Assembly (NCBI RefSeq): GCF_014596745.1
Contig: NZ_JABTCF010000001.1
Span: 682,001 to 746,000, forward strand
Direction of reading: 5' to 3'
Source: Maribacter aquimaris
GTDB taxonomy: Bacteria > Bacteroidota > Bacteroidia > Flavobacteriales > Flavobacteriaceae
Length of the DNA: 64,000 nt
Shown: piece after piece, positions 10,081 to 18,186 of the stretch
Layout of the letters: every line of letters starts with the position of its first letter
Numbering within the stretch: the stretch's first letter is position 1
Made by a program: the position numbers and the translations under genes
Notes under the pieces: model-generated
What the model was told of the DNA's origin: nothing
The model's input: the letters and a program-made list of their open reading frames with translations, nothing else
Databases searched by the model: none

Positions 10081-10258
10081 GGTTGATGTGGTATTTATGA
10101 CTTTTGGGAACTCTTCTAATCCAACATGCAAGAATTAGGACAAACCGGAAAACCGGATTTATTTTGGGTGTGAAAAAGGTTATTTTTATTATTCCAAAAT
10201 GGGTAGAAAAAATGCAATAGGGGTTTCCGTAAAGGCTTCCCTAATCCGGAATCTAGAA

Positions 10259-11659
10259 TTACTTTGGCGCTACAAAATCACTTTTCAACCGTATTGGACT
10301 ATCCGGTACCTTGTTTATCAATTTCTTTTTACCTCTCTTTTTTATGATCTCAAAGGCATCGTATAGCGTACCTATTGGGGTGTAGGCCCCATAGGTTATC
10401 TTGTCTTCCGACACAGTAATAATCTGGAACAGTTGGGTATACTCCCCCCTCCTGATCATCCATTCCTGGTCTTCAGATTCATACATTTTTGGCCCACTTA
10501 CCGATACGGCATAAACCGTACCTGCATCTTTCACTACCGTTAATCCTTTACCTTTATTTTCCGGAAAACCTCTTGCATAGGTATGGTCATGTCCTTGTAA
10601 GACTAAATCAACCCCATATTTATCGATCAAAGGCTTTATAGCTTCCCTCAACTCCCAATTATCCCTACCCTCTTTTGTAGAATACACAGGGTAATGCGTC
10701 GTTATGGTTATCCATTTTTTGGTGTTTGATTGCAATACGGAATCGAGCCATTTCACTTGGGATTCCCGTGCCTCCATACTTTCATCAAAACCTTCGCTAT
10801 CTATGGAAATCAGTTTCATATCTTGATAATCAATAACAAAACACGTTTCTTTCAATGCTTCAATCGGCCCATTTTCCGGCAAGGTAAACTGTGGTCTCCA
10901 TAAAGAAGTCAATATGCCATCCCTGTATTCATGGTTGCCTGGTGTCATTACACTTGGTACCGTGGCGTGAATAAAACTACCCGCATAAAACCATTCACCC
11001 CATTCCAAATTGGAGTCCCTATCGCTTATCAAGTCACCGGCATGTAACATAAAATCCACTTGTGGAAATCGACGGTACGAACTGCGAATCACCCTTGACC
11101 ATAATGATTTTACATCGTTTTGCGCATCGCCAAAATAGATAAAACTAAAAGGTTCCTTCATATCTGTTTGGGCAGTTGTAATTTGGAACCATTCACTCCA
11201 GTAGCCATCATCTTTGTTCCCGTTACCCACTCTATACACATACGTCGTATTGGGTTGTAAATTTTCGATCAAGGCCGAATGGTAGGTGGCCTTAACCAGA
11301 GGTTCATTCCTATTTTGGTTTTCAAATTTTTGGGAAACCGCCTTTATTCTTCGAACATTTCCCAATAAAAACTCTGGGCCATCAGTGGCCAAAGCCACCT
11401 CTACCACTCCATTAGGCACTTGTTGATCGGTACGCCAATTAACGGCAAAAGTATGCGCGGCATCCACAGTAAGATTCGAAATAATACGATCTGGAGTATT
11501 TGACGGATATATCAATTTATGCGCTGGGGTCGCCATGTGTTCCATATAATGGGAATGGCTGTGCACCACTCCGTTTGCATGCTCATGTTGGGCATGTAAT
11601 GTCACATTCAACATAAACATTATCACAAAAACTGAAAGACTCCTTAATGTTCCAATCAT
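10259..11659 (-). CDS. Exported purple-acid-phosphatase-like metallophosphoesterase
   Basis: Secreted phosphoesterase with a signal peptide ending near LHAQ (24), a histidine-rich linker at 25-47 (His at 25, 27, 33, 35, 37, 41, 47), a fibronectin-like domain (about 55-165; NLQPNTTYVYRV) and a calcineurin-type metallophosphatase domain. The metal-site motifs are in order: YFGDAQND, HAGDLISDRD, TPGNHEY, TTHYPVY and LQGHDHTYARG. This is the domain order of bacterial purple acid phosphatases. The His-rich stretch may bind zinc or help metal loading. It lies in the aldolase operon, 82 bp after the oxidoreductase. It could release phosphate from phosphorylated sugars outside the inner membrane. Confidence 0.9.
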   Translation of the reverse strand: MIGTLRSLSVFVIMFMLNVTLHAQHEHANGVVHSHSHYMEHMATPAHKLIYPSNTPDRIISNLTVDAAHTFAVNWRTDQQVPNGVVEVALATDGPEFLLGNVRRIKAVSQKFENQNRNEPLVKATYHSALIENLQPNTTYVYRVGNGNKDDGYWSEWFQITTAQTDMKEPFSFIYFGDAQNDVKSLWSRVIRSSYRRFPQVDFMLHAGDLISDRDSNLEWGEWFYAGSFIHATVPSVMTPGNHEYRDGILTSLWRPQFTLPENGPIEALKETCFVIDYQDMKLISIDSEGFDESMEARESQVKWLDSVLQSNTKKWITITTHYPVYSTKEGRDNWELREAIKPLIDKYGVDLVLQGHDHTYARGFPENKGKGLTVVKDAGTVYAVSVSGPKMYESEDQEWMIRRGEYTQLFQIITVSEDKITYGAYTPIGTLYDAFEIIKKRGKKKLINKVPDSPIRLKSDFVAPK

Positions 11660-11741
11660 TAATTTTATTCTTTTTTTAAACTATTTTAATCTTGGTTAAA
11701 ACCAATATCCATAGAGCAACTTATTGTTAACGCTACACTCC

Positions 11742-12731
11742 TTAAATAGTAACTCGACTACCTAATCTATGGCTTTCGTGTAATTTTCCAATGACCATCA
11801 GGTTAGCAATAGCATCATCCAGGGGTACCGGTGTTGCCTTATCTTCCAATATAGCCAATGAGAAAGCATCGGCCTGCAGTGTATATTGATCACAAATTTC
11901 AAATTCAATTTCCGTTATCACCTCATCCTTTGTCAACCACATTTTAGAAGGTCTATTGTTGGGCGGATTAAAAGGAATCTCAAATCGGATACTTCCTTTT
12001 GTGCCGAAAATTTGGGCTTGTTGCGTATAATCCAATTGGGTTGCACAAAAGAAGGTGGCATTCCCATGTTCAAATTCAAGGATTCCCGAGGCCAAAATAT
12101 CCACTTCATATTCCGGATGGTATTCAATGGAAGCGATTACACTTTTTGGTTCTTCGCCAAACAACCATCGTGAAATGGAAATGGAATAGCAACCAATATC
12201 CATCAAACTACCGCCACCAAACGATTTCCTATTGGTAATGCTTGTAGCGTCGTCATCAAAAAATGAAAACGAGGATTGTATCGTCTTTAAGGTGCCAATT
12301 TCCCCGGAATCAATCAGCTCCTTGGCTTTAACCCATTGTGGATGAAACTTGTACATAAAGGCCTCCATCACCTTAAGCCCTGGATTCTTTTGGACTTCAT
12401 CCTGTAATCCCAGAACCTCTTTGGCGTTCATTCCCGCCGGTTTTTCAACAAGAACATGTTTTCCTGCCCGTAAGGCCTTGATGGCCCACTCCACATGTAA
12501 ATGGTTTGGCAGGGGAATATAAACAGCCTCAATTTCGGTGTCATTCAGGAGTTCTTGATATCCCTCATAACATTTTGAAATACCGAATTTTTCTACAATT
12601 TTTTGCGCCTTGGCCTTATTTCTTGAAGCTATGGCCAATACATTACAATACTTGCTTTTAAGCATTGCCGGAATAACCTGCTCCACTGCTATGGTCGCTG
12701 CTCCCAACACCCCCCATTGTACTTTTTCCAT
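11742..12731 (-). CDS. Gfo/Idh/MocA-family oxidoreductase
   Basis: Cytosolic NAD(P)-dependent sugar oxidoreductase. The Rossmann start VQWGVLGAATIA (4-15), the IPLPNHLHVEWAIKALRAGK segment (72-91) and the EKPAG signature (96-100, Lys97) are typical, and the C-terminal domain has GGSLMDIGCYS (173-183). At 329 aa it is of normal length. It has no signal peptide, unlike the Tat-exported relative at 45519. It follows the symporter by 47 bp and would act on an imported sugar or its aldolase product. Substrate unknown. Confidence 0.93.
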   Translation of the reverse strand: MEKVQWGVLGAATIAVEQVIPAMLKSKYCNVLAIASRNKAKAQKIVEKFGISKCYEGYQELLNDTEIEAVYIPLPNHLHVEWAIKALRAGKHVLVEKPAGMNAKEVLGLQDEVQKNPGLKVMEAFMYKFHPQWVKAKELIDSGEIGTLKTIQSSFSFFDDDATSITNRKSFGGGSLMDIGCYSISISRWLFGEEPKSVIASIEYHPEYEVDILASGILEFEHGNATFFCATQLDYTQQAQIFGTKGSIRFEIPFNPPNNRPSKMWLTKDEVITEIEFEICDQYTLQADAFSLAILEDKATPVPLDDAIANLMVIGKLHESHRLGSRVTI

Positions 12732-12778
12732 TCTAAAGTATATTATTATTAGCTGTCATACGATATACCCCTATACTC

Positions 12779-14266
12779 TTATTTACCCCTTTTATTGGTT
12801 ACCGCAAATAAAAGCGACAATACAATAAGTCCGGCTGTAGCGACCGCACCGATTATTATGGGATCAAGTGTACATTCGAGCCAATCCAATTGGGGTGACA
12901 GATCTCTTAAGAAAGTACCCCATATGATAATCAAGATACTAAAAACAACAGCGGTAATGCCCTGCCAAGGTTTGATCTTTACATTAAAGATGGCCAAAAG
13001 GAACAGTCCAAGGATTCCCCCTCCGAAGATACCTGAAATCTGCCACCAAATATCAAGTGCACTCTTTGCGTTGATTAACAACAAACTGAAGATTATCCCG
13101 AGTAAGCCCCAAATTACGGTTGTCCATCTTAAAAATCCGATACTACTCTTTTCAGAGGCATTGGGTCTAAAATACTTTTTATAATAGTCCAAATAAAGAA
13201 CCGTTGCCGAAGAATTCAAAGCTGAATCAACTGTACTCATCGATGCGGCAAGAATGGCCGCGATGATAAGTCCCTTTAGCCCTACCGGTAATTCGGTGGC
13301 AATAAAATATGGAAAAACCTCGTCACCCTTTATGATTGATGGGTCAAGAACATGCCCCCCTCCTGCATAAAAAGCGAACATTGCGGTTCCTATATAAAGG
13401 AATATGGCGGTTAGGGGCAAATAGATGAGCATTGCAATCCATACCGATCTTTTAGCTTTTTTCTCGGTGGCCACCGAACTATATTTTTGCGTATAGTTTT
13501 GGTCGGCCATTAGATTTCTGATGTTCTCGGTAACCCCGTATATCACCATCACCAAAATAGTACGGCTACTCAATGACATGGAAGTATCACCTAAACTAAA
13601 TTTATTCGCATCAAAGGCTTTTTGAATCAGGAAATCGGGTTTTGAAAATACTTCGGTCGTTAATATGTAGGCGCTAAAAAGCAACCCTCCGATCATAATA
13701 ATCGACTGTAGTACATCGGTCCAAATTACAGCTTCCATGCCCCCCATTAAAGTATAGGCAATGGTCAGCACCCCAATAATCAAAATCAAGGTACGGATAT
13801 CAATATCAATAAAGGAAGTCAGTAACAGCGAGGACAAATATAGGATTACCGCCGTTCTACCCACCATAAAAAGCACAAAGGAAAAAGAGGCATATATACG
13901 CCCCCAATCCCCTATTTTATCCTCAAGGTATTTATAAACTGAAATAATCTTATTCTTTCGATAATGAGGAATAACATATTTGGTCACAAACCAAGCTACA
14001 GGTAAGGCCGTTAGGGCAAAAATTAAAGGATGCCAGTTATCGTCAAAGGCCTTACCGGGCACGGCAATATATGAGATACTACTCGTGTAGGCACTCATTA
14101 CGGCTATACCGGCTGCCCATGCAGGAATACCCCTACCAGCCACCATAAACTCCTCAGAGGTTTTGGTCTTCCTTAAAAAATAAATTCCCATTGCCACCAT
14201 TATCAATCCATACAAGATCAATATTACCGTGTCAATCGTACCAAGTTGATAATTCATAAGCTTCAC
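12779..14266 (-). CDS. Sodium:solute symporter (SSS family)
   Basis: Polytopic inner-membrane transporter of about 13 helices, 495 aa, with SSS-family features: the early YFLRKTKTSEEFMVAGRGIP loop, MSAYTSSISYIAVPGKAF in the second helix, TDVLQSIIMIGG in the middle, and AAILAASMSTVDSALNSSAT, which holds a conserved sodium-site segment. Members of this family import sugars, inositol, proline or sialic acids. It starts 18 bp after the aldolase stop, so the two are very probably co-translated. The pairing with an N-acetylneuraminate-lyase-like aldolase suggests an acidic or N-acyl sugar, but the sequence does not prove it. Confidence 0.92.
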   Translation of the reverse strand: MKLMNYQLGTIDTVILILYGLIMVAMGIYFLRKTKTSEEFMVAGRGIPAWAAGIAVMSAYTSSISYIAVPGKAFDDNWHPLIFALTALPVAWFVTKYVIPHYRKNKIISVYKYLEDKIGDWGRIYASFSFVLFMVGRTAVILYLSSLLLTSFIDIDIRTLILIIGVLTIAYTLMGGMEAVIWTDVLQSIIMIGGLLFSAYILTTEVFSKPDFLIQKAFDANKFSLGDTSMSLSSRTILVMVIYGVTENIRNLMADQNYTQKYSSVATEKKAKRSVWIAMLIYLPLTAIFLYIGTAMFAFYAGGGHVLDPSIIKGDEVFPYFIATELPVGLKGLIIAAILAASMSTVDSALNSSATVLYLDYYKKYFRPNASEKSSIGFLRWTTVIWGLLGIIFSLLLINAKSALDIWWQISGIFGGGILGLFLLAIFNVKIKPWQGITAVVFSILIIIWGTFLRDLSPQLDWLECTLDPIIIGAVATAGLIVLSLLFAVTNKRGK

Positions 14267-14284
14267 TAATTAAACAACAATCTT

Positions 14285-15178
14285 TTATATTTCGCGCATA
14301 TATGATTTGATTTTCTCTCGATCCCCATTTTCAAACCTTCGCAATGGTAATGCCATATAATCCTCACAGATGTCCATTGCCGACAATGCACTCTTAATTC
14401 CTTTGGTTACCCGCGATTCGTATTTACCCACACTATAAATAGTATCGTAAATATACTTTACCTTTTCATTAAGTTCATCAATAACCAAATTGTTATTTTG
14501 AACCGAGGCGTTATAGAGATCCACAAAAAGTCCAGGAACAAAATTGGCCCCACCGGCTACGGCACCATGCCCTCCTTTTCTAATCGTTTCTGACAGAAAA
14601 GATTCGGTACCCACGATAATGGGGAAGTCGGGCGAGCCTTTGAATTCCTCAATCAAGGAATTTAAATAATCCATATCGCCAGAGCTATCCTTTATACCAA
14701 TGGCTCCAAGTTCCTTCGCTCTCTTGACCGTTTTTATCGTTAAGTGTATTTTGGTACAGCTGGGCATATTATACATCATAAAGGGCAATGGCAGTTTAGG
14801 GGCCAAACACTCTAAATATTCGATCATTTCATTCTCCGATATGGGAAAATAATAGGGTGGCGCCACCACTACGGCATCCGCCCCGGCATTTTTGGCATGT
14901 TCGGCAATGTCAAGTGACCCCAAAAATGACGTATCTGTAATACCTACCAGGACAGGAATCCTACCGGCCACGAATTTACAGGAATATGAAATTAATTCCT
15001 TGCGCAATTCATAGGTCAAGCTTGGTCCTTCCCCATTGGTGCCGAGTAAAAAAATACCATGCACCCCTCCAGAAATCAAATGTTCTATAAGTCGTTGCAC
15101 ACCTTCTATATCCAAATTACCATCTGCCGTCAATGGTGTAATCATTGGTGGAATAATACCCTTTAATACTAATTTCAT
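14285..15178 (-). CDS. DapA/NanA-family aldolase
   Basis: Class I lyase of the dihydrodipicolinate synthase / N-acetylneuraminate lyase family (TIM barrel, Schiff-base lysine). I start at 15178 (MKLVLKGIIPP), since the longer reading adds 18 residues with no family similarity. GTNGEG at 46-51 binds the keto-acid carboxylate; Tyr136 in YNMPS is the general acid/base; Lys163 in IKDSSGD is the Schiff-base lysine. All catalytic residues are intact, unlike the relative at 37727. At 297 aa it is standard. It leads an operon with symporter, oxidoreductase, metallophosphatase and PAT-B. It could cleave a sialic acid, KDG or another 2-keto-3-deoxy acid. Confidence 0.92.
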   Translation of the reverse strand: MKLVLKGIIPPMITPLTADGNLDIEGVQRLIEHLISGGVHGIFLLGTNGEGPSLTYELRKELISYSCKFVAGRIPVLVGITDTSFLGSLDIAEHAKNAGADAVVVAPPYYFPISENEMIEYLECLAPKLPLPFMMYNMPSCTKIHLTIKTVKRAKELGAIGIKDSSGDMDYLNSLIEEFKGSPDFPIIVGTESFLSETIRKGGHGAVAGGANFVPGLFVDLYNASVQNNNLVIDELNEKVKYIYDTIYSVGKYESRVTKGIKSALSAMDICEDYMALPLRRFENGDREKIKSYMREI

Positions 15179-15198
15179 AGTCCTGTTTTTATCTCTTA

Positions 15199-15263
15199 CA
15201 AAGAAAATCGAAACATGGCTGGATAAGCGCAATTATTTTATGCAAATCATATAGTATCTTAAC
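15199..15263 (-). promoter_or_regulatory. Island operator and promoter, aldolase operon
   Basis: Read on the minus strand: direct repeat GTTAAGATA (15263-15255) and CATAAAATA (15242-15234), 21 bp apart. A TTG follows as a possible -33 element, and TTTCTTTG (15206-15199) sits 27 bp after the repeat. It lies between the aldolase and the divergent AraC gene, where an autoregulated activator site would be expected. Confidence 0.5.
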
Positions 15264-15317
15264 TTAGATATCATTTTTTTTATGTAATATTGAAAATAAG
15301 AGTTAAAATAGTAAGAT

Positions 15318-16166
15318 ATGGAGTTTATTTTTGAGAAAATTTATGTCCCTAACAACCACTCTTTCATTTCTAGGAAATTACCGCTATCATCTGATGCCCG
15401 GATTCATTCCCACAAGAATTTCGAACTTAATTATATTACTTCGGGTACGGGTAGAAGAATTGTTGGCGATAACATTTCGGGATTTGAAAAGGGTGACCTT
15501 GTATTATTGGGTCCTGAGCTACCACATTGTTGGGAATTATTGGATGCTGAAAAAGATGAGGATCCATCCTGCATTGTGACGCATTTTTCAGAAAATATCA
15601 TAGACAATGAGTTCTTTAAAATGCCAGAACTCCAAAATGTAGTGGTATTATTGAAACAAGCCAACCGTGGTATTCGATTCAGAACCGAAAACGACAGCGA
15701 AATCAGTGAAATTTTAACTGAGCTGTCGCAAAGTGTAGGTCTCGAATATTATATAGGTTTACTTAGGATTTTCAACCTATTGATAAAAATCGAGGATAGG
15801 GAAAGACTCTCCAACCCAATGAATCGATCTTCCGTTTTCACCAAAAACATTGAAAAGATCAATAAGGTCTATGAGTATGTCTTCCTAAATATTCAAGAAG
15901 GTATTAATCTTGAAGAAGCTTCATCGGTATTGAATATGGCCCCGAGTTCCTTTTGCAGGTTTTTCAAAAAGAAGACCGGTCTTACGTTTATGGAGTATGT
16001 AAAAAATGTAAGGGTCGGAATGGCTGCCAAACTGTTAGCCGAAACAGATAAGCAAATCACCCAAATTTGCTATGAAAGTGGTTATAATAATTTAGCTAAT
16101 TTCAACCACTACTTTAAAGCGAGTATGGGCAAAACCCCATCGGAATATCGCAAAAACTTCAGGTAA
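15318..16166 (+). CDS. AraC-family transcriptional regulator
   Basis: The only DNA-binding regulator visible in the window. The N-terminal half (about 15-150) is a cupin-like sensor domain (LNYITSGTGRRIVG, DLVLLGPELPHCW). The C-terminal 95 residues are an AraC/XylS double helix-turn-helix: INLEEASSVLNMAPSSFCRF, then ITQICYESGYNNLANFNHYF, ending KTPSEYRKNF. It is divergent from the aldolase operon. Proteins of this class bind tandem direct repeats spaced two helical turns apart next to the promoter, matching the 21-bp repeat found upstream of ten transcription units here. A single GTTAAAATA (15302-15310) just before the start codon could be an autoregulatory half-site. That this protein binds those sites is inference. 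Confidence 0.93.
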   Translation: MEFIFEKIYVPNNHSFISRKLPLSSDARIHSHKNFELNYITSGTGRRIVGDNISGFEKGDLVLLGPELPHCWELLDAEKDEDPSCIVTHFSENIIDNEFFKMPELQNVVVLLKQANRGIRFRTENDSEISEILTELSQSVGLEYYIGLLRIFNLLIKIEDRERLSNPMNRSSVFTKNIEKINKVYEYVFLNIQEGINLEEASSVLNMAPSSFCRFFKKKTGLTFMEYVKNVRVGMAAKLLAETDKQITQICYESGYNNLANFNHYFKASMGKTPSEYRKNFR

Positions 16167-16197
16167 GGCCATTTGCAATAAACAAAGTCACTAAAAA

Positions 16198-16848
16198 CTA
16201 CTTGCGGCCCAAAAGGTTAACCATAAAGCCCATCAAAAACAAAGAAAACGAGAGTAGGCTTATTGGAGGCAATCCTCCGTGCCATTGATCGATCCCCAAC
16301 CATCCTTTGAAGCCCATAAAAAAAACATGGCAGCCAAAGAAAAGCATGGTACACACCACAATTTTTTTGGATTTCACGGCCACAATAATAGGATATGCCC
16401 GTTTAGCCCCTTCCTTAAAACTAAAATGATGGATACCTGCAAGCGTAAACCCCAAGATACCCGCCAGAATAACAATACTCCCCTGTAAGGACAGGGTATA
16501 ATCCGAAGCAAAGAATTTAGGATAATACCTAGGATTTAAAATTGACATGCTCATTAATAAATGTATTGAAACATAGACGAACCCTATGATACCCATCGAT
16601 TTTCTTGCATGCAAGATCGATTCTGAAATACGTACCCCCAAATTGCACAATGGTCCTAACGAAAGGCTCCCTATCAATAATACCAATGAAGCCAAAGAAA
16701 TCCCTTTGTTTAAAACAAACACAGGCACATCCTTCCATGGTACATTCCCCGCCACATTATAACGTACTATCGCATAGGCTATACACAAGAACGTCGTTGC
16801 TGTAATTATCCTGTTCCCTATATTTCTGCCACTGTAAACAACTTTCAT
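16198..16848 (-). CDS. Ferric-reductase-like transmembrane protein
   Basis: About six transmembrane helices in 216 aa. I start at 16848 (MKVVYSGRNIG); the longer reading from 16941 adds a non-membranous, unlikely leader and would overlap the upstream gene. The segment ILHARKSMGIIGFVYVSIHL, with two His about one helix face apart, and later GIHHFSF and FFGCHVFF resemble the heme-ligand helices of the ferric reductase / MsrQ family. So it may carry b-type heme and pass electrons across the inner membrane. It is the last gene of the PHP-GH31 operon, an odd partner for a glycosidase. It has no FAD/NAD domain, so it would need a partner reductase. Confidence 0.7.
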   Translation of the reverse strand: MKVVYSGRNIGNRIITATTFLCIAYAIVRYNVAGNVPWKDVPVFVLNKGISLASLVLLIGSLSLGPLCNLGVRISESILHARKSMGIIGFVYVSIHLLMSMSILNPRYYPKFFASDYTLSLQGSIVILAGILGFTLAGIHHFSFKEGAKRAYPIIVAVKSKKIVVCTMLFFGCHVFFMGFKGWLGIDQWHGGLPPISLLSFSLFLMGFMVNLLGRK

Positions 16849-16906
16849 TCTATCAACTCTAATTATTAACCCCGAAGACAATCCAACTTCACAACTGTAT
16901 TTTTGA

Positions 16907-18175
16907 TCAAAAGCGATTGTGACTATGTGGCAATTCACCATGGATACTAATCAAGATCACTGTACACAGGGCGATAAACGCCAGAATACCCAATAAATAG
17001 ACGAACCATTTTTTGCTATTGACCGTATCTGAAACCACATCGAAGGTTCCATAGTTTCCCTTCTTGTACAGAAGAAAGATTGCGATTATATTCAACACAT
17101 ATAAATGGTGGTTTAAAATCATATGACCTGCAAACAAACCTTTGATTACATAACTCATTAAGGCATACAACCCCAAATAGGTAAAGAGAAAAAGAGCTGT
17201 TTTCTTTTGGTCATAATGTACGTTCTTCAACCGTGTATAAACCAGAACTACGGTCAATACCATTATCGTCGCGGCAAAAATAGTACTCGACAAAGCTACC
17301 TTCTCCAGATTATCAACTTCTCCCAGTCGTTTTAGAAGGTGATCATACGCCAATGATTCGCGATAAACGATCAAGGGTACGAATACAAGGACAATAAATA
17401 AGGAGACCCTATTTACCCATGCTCTAGGTTTGGATTCATCCACAGGCCATTTAGAACTGAACACACCATAGGCCATACCCGATCCCCCAAAGAAACCGAT
17501 ACTGTATTCCATCACGTTCCACATATTGAAATCTATCTCCATCACATTGCCCACCACATGCAGAAAATTCCCGAATGCAAAACCGAACCCCCCGCCAAGT
17601 GCGGAAAAAACAGCGACCCTAATGGCCGAGTTTTGTTTATTACGGGCCATATACCATAGCATGGCAAGACCAGCGCCCAATATGATAGCCCAGGCCTCAG
17701 ATCGTGGTGGAGTCATTTTAAATCCGATTTGTTCTACCAGAAAATAGTAGGAAATAAGTCCACCCGCGGTCATCTCTGAAACCAAGGAACCCCATCGAAC
17801 CTTATTCTGTTTGGTATGACCAAGAACCAAACCAACCAAACCACCTCCAAGCAATCCGAAAAGTGCCCCGATAACAAACAGCATCGAAAGACCATAAAAG
17901 GCATTCGGGAAATTATCGGCCCGGCCGTAACCCACGACTTGACCATAACTGATCATACCTCCGGCACCCCACCCTACAGCGGATGCCAGGGCCACTAAAA
18001 CCATTTTAGGATACCAATCTTCCCTTTTTGCTGCCAAAATCAGGGCTAGCCCTCCGATGGCACCCGCCCATGCCGCACCTTGTTCATGACCGAACTGACC
18101 CCTGATGGCCCATGCTGTTGCAAGCGACATGGCAACTATCAATATCCCAAGAACTTGTTGTTTTTTTATATTCAT
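16907..18175 (-). CDS. Polytopic membrane protein, function unknown
   Basis: A 422-aa protein with about eleven predicted membrane helices and many glycines in the first half (AGAIGGLALIL, GALFGLLGGGLVGLVLG, ALGGGFGFAFGNF). The N-terminal stretch ATAWAIRGQFGHEQGAAWAG is distinctive. The C-terminus is hydrophilic and His-containing. I do not recognise a transporter family signature. It starts 11 bp after the GH31 gene and ends 58 bp before the ferric-reductase-like gene, so all four genes are probably one transcript. It could be a permease or a membrane partner of the redox protein; I assign no function. Confidence 0.75.
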   Translation of the reverse strand: MNIKKQQVLGILIVAMSLATAWAIRGQFGHEQGAAWAGAIGGLALILAAKREDWYPKMVLVALASAVGWGAGGMISYGQVVGYGRADNFPNAFYGLSMLFVIGALFGLLGGGLVGLVLGHTKQNKVRWGSLVSEMTAGGLISYYFLVEQIGFKMTPPRSEAWAIILGAGLAMLWYMARNKQNSAIRVAVFSALGGGFGFAFGNFLHVVGNVMEIDFNMWNVMEYSIGFFGGSGMAYGVFSSKWPVDESKPRAWVNRVSLFIVLVFVPLIVYRESLAYDHLLKRLGEVDNLEKVALSSTIFAATIMVLTVVLVYTRLKNVHYDQKKTALFLFTYLGLYALMSYVIKGLFAGHMILNHHLYVLNIIAIFLLYKKGNYGTFDVVSDTVNSKKWFVYLLGILAFIALCTVILISIHGELPHSHNRF

Positions 18176-18186
18176 CCTTACCTGTT

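Noticed and set aside
16849-16941. Longer start for the ferric-reductase-like gene, overlapping the upstream gene
   Set aside because: The added residues are not membrane- or signal-like, and the internal ATG at 16848 gives a normal N-terminus.
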